Below are positions 59,772 to 64,000 of a stretch of DNA of 64,000 bases, piece by piece; the first letter of the stretch is position 1, and the number at the start of each line of letters is the position of its first letter. The stretch spans positions 31,880,363 through 31,944,362 of the forward strand of contig NC_044005.1 in NCBI RefSeq assembly GCF_900496995.4. Direction: 5' to 3'. Under the pieces are notes generated by a model, which saw only the letters and a program-made list of their open reading frames with translations, had not been told where the DNA came from and searched no databases. The position numbers were made by a program, and so were the translations under genes. The DNA comes from Aquila chrysaetos chrysaetos (taxonomy: Eukaryota > Chordata > Aves > Accipitriformes > Accipitridae).

Positions 59772-62700
59772 GTAAGAATGACATCATCAGCACTCTCCCT
59801 CAATATGAAATTCTTCTTTAGGGGTGGGTGGTCCAGGCGGAAAAGCACCACCACGCTTGGGTAAGAGGACCATGTGTTTGGACAGGAGTAGCACATCTGA
59901 CAACTCCTAGATTCAGCGGCCAAGTTAACCCTGGAGGCACGACAAACCTTACTTAGGTCTCTTAAAAGGCATAGAAAGTAAACTCAGTTCCTTATTTAAT
60001 AAGCATACAATGAGAAATAGAAAGGAGAAACACTGTAGTTTTTAAGCAAGCTTAACTCTTCCTTTATTATTAGGATACAAAGCTGTTGGTGTACATTACA
60101 ACAGCTTAGGAGCAGCTCCAATTTGCTCTCAGCTGGCCTTGCTACAGGAAACCCTTTGACACCAAGAAATAACAATAAACTAGGTTTTAGTCATTCTGCC
60201 ATGACATTTACCTCCTTTTTGTTTAGTACACAGTAATATATATTGTGGAGGATTCACAAGTTCTCTCCAATATGTTCTTGTTTTACCTGTATTGCAGTCT
60301 CATTATATTGAAGTAGTAACAGAAGGCTACAGTGCAACAGAGAACCAGACTTCTTTCATGTAAATTTCCTCTACCTAAATCTACAGATTCAATGGGAAAG
60401 AACAGGGAAGAAAAGAGACTAAACTTATAGGCAATGCTGGTATGAATTATTGTTTCCACCCCATTCAGAGACCCTGTTGAGAAAGGTGCTGTAAAATTGC
60501 CACATTCAGCAAGAAGCTGTACAGAAGTCTCCTTGTCAACTACTGTAATGTAATATCTTATCTTTATCTAACTCAAACGCTGTGCCTGAGATAAGGCTTG
60601 ATTAATTAAGGGCTTTCTGATTCTTCCATAAAAGACGCTATGAAAGTAAAATGGTACCAGAAGAAAGCTCGTATCTGTACTTCAATTTAAAGTTTGTGTC
60701 TGTGTAATGGCTTCAACTGTGCATCAGCAATTTTGTAAATGCAGTTTGAGTAAATGTTATAAACCTAAAAAGAGCAGCTGTTAAATCTCTTGACGACATC
60801 TGTAACACTTCTTTTAAACATTGGGAAACCTGCTCTCTCTCATGATTAACTTCACTTCTTGTTGGGTAATATTATATAGGATGGATACACCAACTGTCAG
60901 GGACTTTTTTGTTTTCAGTAGTTATTTCCTCTCCTCTTTAGTTGAAAAGTTATTTTTTCCTTTTGTGTAGCCATAACCTTAGCAGGGGTAGCAGTAGTAC
61001 ACACATTTTTCTTTCCCAGCAAAGTTAAAACCATGCTTTAAATATATGATTGGCCTTATTTAACATTATATGTAATAATAATTATTCTAAATATTCAAAA
61101 AAAGATCTGGGGAACCAGTGAATATATGGAAATAATAAACAGGATTATACCAGTGTATTAATATTACTTTTACTAACGCTTTAGATAAAATTACTGTTTA
61201 TTTCCAAACAAAAAATTGTGTACCTTGAAAAACAGAAAATCAGAGTCCTTTTTGGCACAGTAAGTCAACACCAGAGTCAATAGCTTTGTTCTTCATTTAT
61301 CAAGAACTACCTCTCAACAGTGAATTATGAGACAATATAATAACTCTACATCAAACTGTCTTTACTTTTACACAAACTGAGTTTTACTGTGTCAGTCTTG
61401 TCAACACTGCTGAATATTAATGTGAATAAAGTTAATTGCTGGGTGGATAAAGGCCTGATGCAGTCAAAGTGAAAGAAAGCACCTAACAGAAATCTGTCAT
61501 TTATGACAAGCTGCAATTTATTTCTACTTCATGATATGTACTGACAGGTTTCAAACCTTACTCTAGTCTTTACCATAAATTGCAATTATTATAATTCACA
61601 GCGACATTTGACCCAGAGGTTGGGACCTAGTTCACCACATATAAAAGACTTCACATCTCAGGGAATTCATTTGCAAACTGCAGCATGTATTTCTCATTGT
61701 AAATCCGATTGTTTGCACTCAACACTGAACATGCACAGTAAATTCTATGACTTGCATTGCTTAAAAAAGAAATAGCACATTGCTTTAGCTGAAACATGAA
61801 GTGTTTATGACAAAATATTTACAGATATTTAAAGACTAAGATTAAATTTCAGTATGACTGTACAATTATTGGTTAAGTTTTACAATATTAGGCACCAGTG
61901 ACATATTAGCCTGATGAATTTTGCTTAGTATTTTTATAATCAATCATCAATTCTTTTAATAAATGTTGTTACTGGTACCGTCAACAGCACAGCTGAAGTT
62001 AACTTAGTTTAGTCTCTGAAGTTTTGCTCATCTTTTACTCAGTGTAGTTTATAAGATAACTGTTGATGAGTATTCAATTCTTGGACCCAAGAAAAATTCC
62101 CAGTCTGACTGAGTTTATGGTGAATGTCTCTAGATCTATAAACCTAGTTTTGAAGTCTGGGGTTATTATAAGCCTTGTCATTTCTTAAACTTTATAAATG
62201 TAACCTACAAGTACAAAAATCTCTCTTTAAAATTATATCAATTTAGAAAAGATCACAAAGATTTTAAAGTTAATCAGATGATGCAGGTAATAAGAAAAAA
62301 TGTGCTACCTCTAAAACATCAGACTTTTCAAGAGATTTAAAATTCTTCAGAAGACTCTGTAGTGAATCATAGTAATTTTATTGCTATATGCAAGTTTATT
62401 TCATATTAAATTAGGGCCCTACCAAATAAAATATTTTCTATTTTGTTTTTTTAAAGTTATCAATCTTCCACATAATTTTGAAAAATGCAGTGCAAAAATA
62501 AGTATGTACTACAGATATCTATCAGAAGAATGATGCTTCACTTAGCTTTGTTATTGGGTAGCATACTTTCCCTTAGGAGAAAGAACTGGAACACTCATCT
62601 ATATGTGTTATGTGCCCTTCACATTTAAAATACAGGAAGAGCAGTTAGCAGCTTTTTTGATGTCTGCCTCTCTGGTTCATGCTTTTCCTTATATTTGACT

Positions 62701-64000
62701 TCTTATAACTGATTTCTGATACAAGTAGTAGCACCTGTGAAAGTAGGGCTGTGATTTATGATTGCTGAGTACACTTTTAATTAACTACACAGCTTTATTT
62801 ATCTTGACTGTATCTTTGCCTTCTCAGGCCCATAGTTTGTCACTAAGCAACTATCAATGTTCTTCCTTCCATAAAAGTACCCTTTTTGCTAAACGTAATA
62901 ATCTGTATTTCCCCAAAACCTCCAAATTCCCATTGACTTCACTGAGATGAGAATTAGTGTTCTCTTCCTACTTCTCCACACAATTGCGTTAACAGTCTAG
63001 AGACAACATTTAAAGAACCATAAACAGAGGGGGAAAAAAGCCCTGATAAAATGGCTTAGAATAGCAGAGAGATATCTACTCTCAACAGAGCACATTTTCA
63101 GTTGCTTCTAAAGAAACAACCTGCTTTGCTGAGAAACTGCTAGAGACATCTGCAGCATCACACCAGGGAAATCATAAATGGAGCAGTAGATTAAACTGAG
63201 ATATTACATGTTTTTTTTAACAAGACTTTGGGCTTTCTGCAGATTCCTATCATGGTGGAGCACAGACTTGTAAGCTGAAACCATTACCAACAAAGTGCAT
63301 AAATTGGTGATGAATGACAAGGAATGGTGTCTGAGGAGAGACGAGTAGGAGTGCTGTTCTACCAACCACATGGACTAAATATAGAGAAGTTTAGGGTTAG
63401 CAGAGGGAGGGAGAGACACAGAACAGTTTCCACTGTTTTAGATATAACTTCCTGATAACATAAGATTTGTTCAATAAAAACTCTAAAAGGAAGGCTTATG
63501 AAGCTAGCATTGTCCCGGTCTTAAAAATGAATGTTAGCCAGCACCCTTTCTGTCATCCATTCCTCATGTAGCTCTTTGCTCTATATTGATAAAAGAAAAC
63601 TGAAAAATAAATGCTTTAAATGTTGAAATGCTCTACAAGCATTTAAATATATACAGGAAGAGGGTCTTGATATGTTTTCTCCAGTTGCATGATAAAGAAT
63701 ACTAGCTTTTGACAAAAACATAATGGAATAACATTGTGGTGAAATTATTTTGCCTTAGTGGCCATCTCTATTGTGCATTTCTCCAGGAATTTTATTTGAA
63801 ATACTGAAACTGTCTTACAACAAAAGGCATTTGAATGCTTTTTTCCACATATTCTTTTTCTAAGTGATGCTGGAACTATTAAGATTGAAAAATTGCATAT
63901 TGAATATGTTCAAGGTTTATGCCATTATTTGTAGACATATAGAGAACAATAAGAAGAAAGAAATACTGTAACAAATACAGCAGGAGAAAATCCATATCTG
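59772..64000. other. AT-rich sequence, no gene seen
   Basis: 59780-59945 is richer in G+C and CpG than the surroundings and includes a second acceptor/donor-framed open stretch (59822-59860). Beyond it I see only unique AT-rich DNA to the window end, with no recognised transposon, RNA gene or open frame of note. Confidence 0.55.

Noticed and set aside
1..64000. tRNA, rRNA or small nuclear RNA genes
   Set aside because: I looked for typical internal promoter words and known RNA starts and saw none; a covariance-model scan would be needed to exclude them fully.

Overview
This window looks like AT-rich, gene-poor bird DNA. The main evidence is its repeats. There are five fragments of CR1 non-LTR retrotransposons, the dominant avian LINE, with their characteristic truncated 5' ends and short ATTCTATG-type or pentamer 3' tails. 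There are also two solo LTRs of endogenous retroviruses of a kind I associate with neoavian birds. Species and chromosome cannot be told from the sequence. I found no complete protein-coding gene, tRNA, rRNA, CRISPR array or bacterial-type feature. Nearly all open frames above 60 codons are chance, lie inside a repeat, or run through a microsatellite.

Layout: 1-188 is a GC-rich, exon-like patch on the minus strand running off the left edge. 189-22629 is unique AT-rich sequence with one GC-richer, frame-open patch (about 9940-10255), a C-rich quadruplex-type tract (12493-12523) and several hairpins. 22631-23529 is a minus-strand CR1 that keeps the C-terminal part of its reverse transcriptase frame. 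29531-29803 is a 230-bp pentanucleotide microsatellite fused to a very short minus-strand CR1 3' end. 37298-38414 is a long retroviral LTR containing a tandem array of 40-53 bp units. 42610-42688 is a plus-strand CR1 3' end. 47526-48124 is a second solo LTR with a perfect 5-bp target duplication. 51263-51999 is a plus-strand CR1. 54541-54928 is a minus-strand CR1 with a (GAATA)n tail. The rest, to 64000, is unique sequence, with one well-formed 72-nt candidate coding exon at 59700-59771.

No genes work together here in any visible way. The active-looking parts are transposon-derived: LTR promoters (TATA boxes, poly(A) signals, splice-donor-like sites) and LINE tails that seed microsatellites. 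Possible host function is limited to candidate exons, hairpins (the best at 36646-36730) and segments that look like conserved noncoding DNA. All of these are inference from a single sequence and need alignment or RNA data. I did not find a convincing new biological system.
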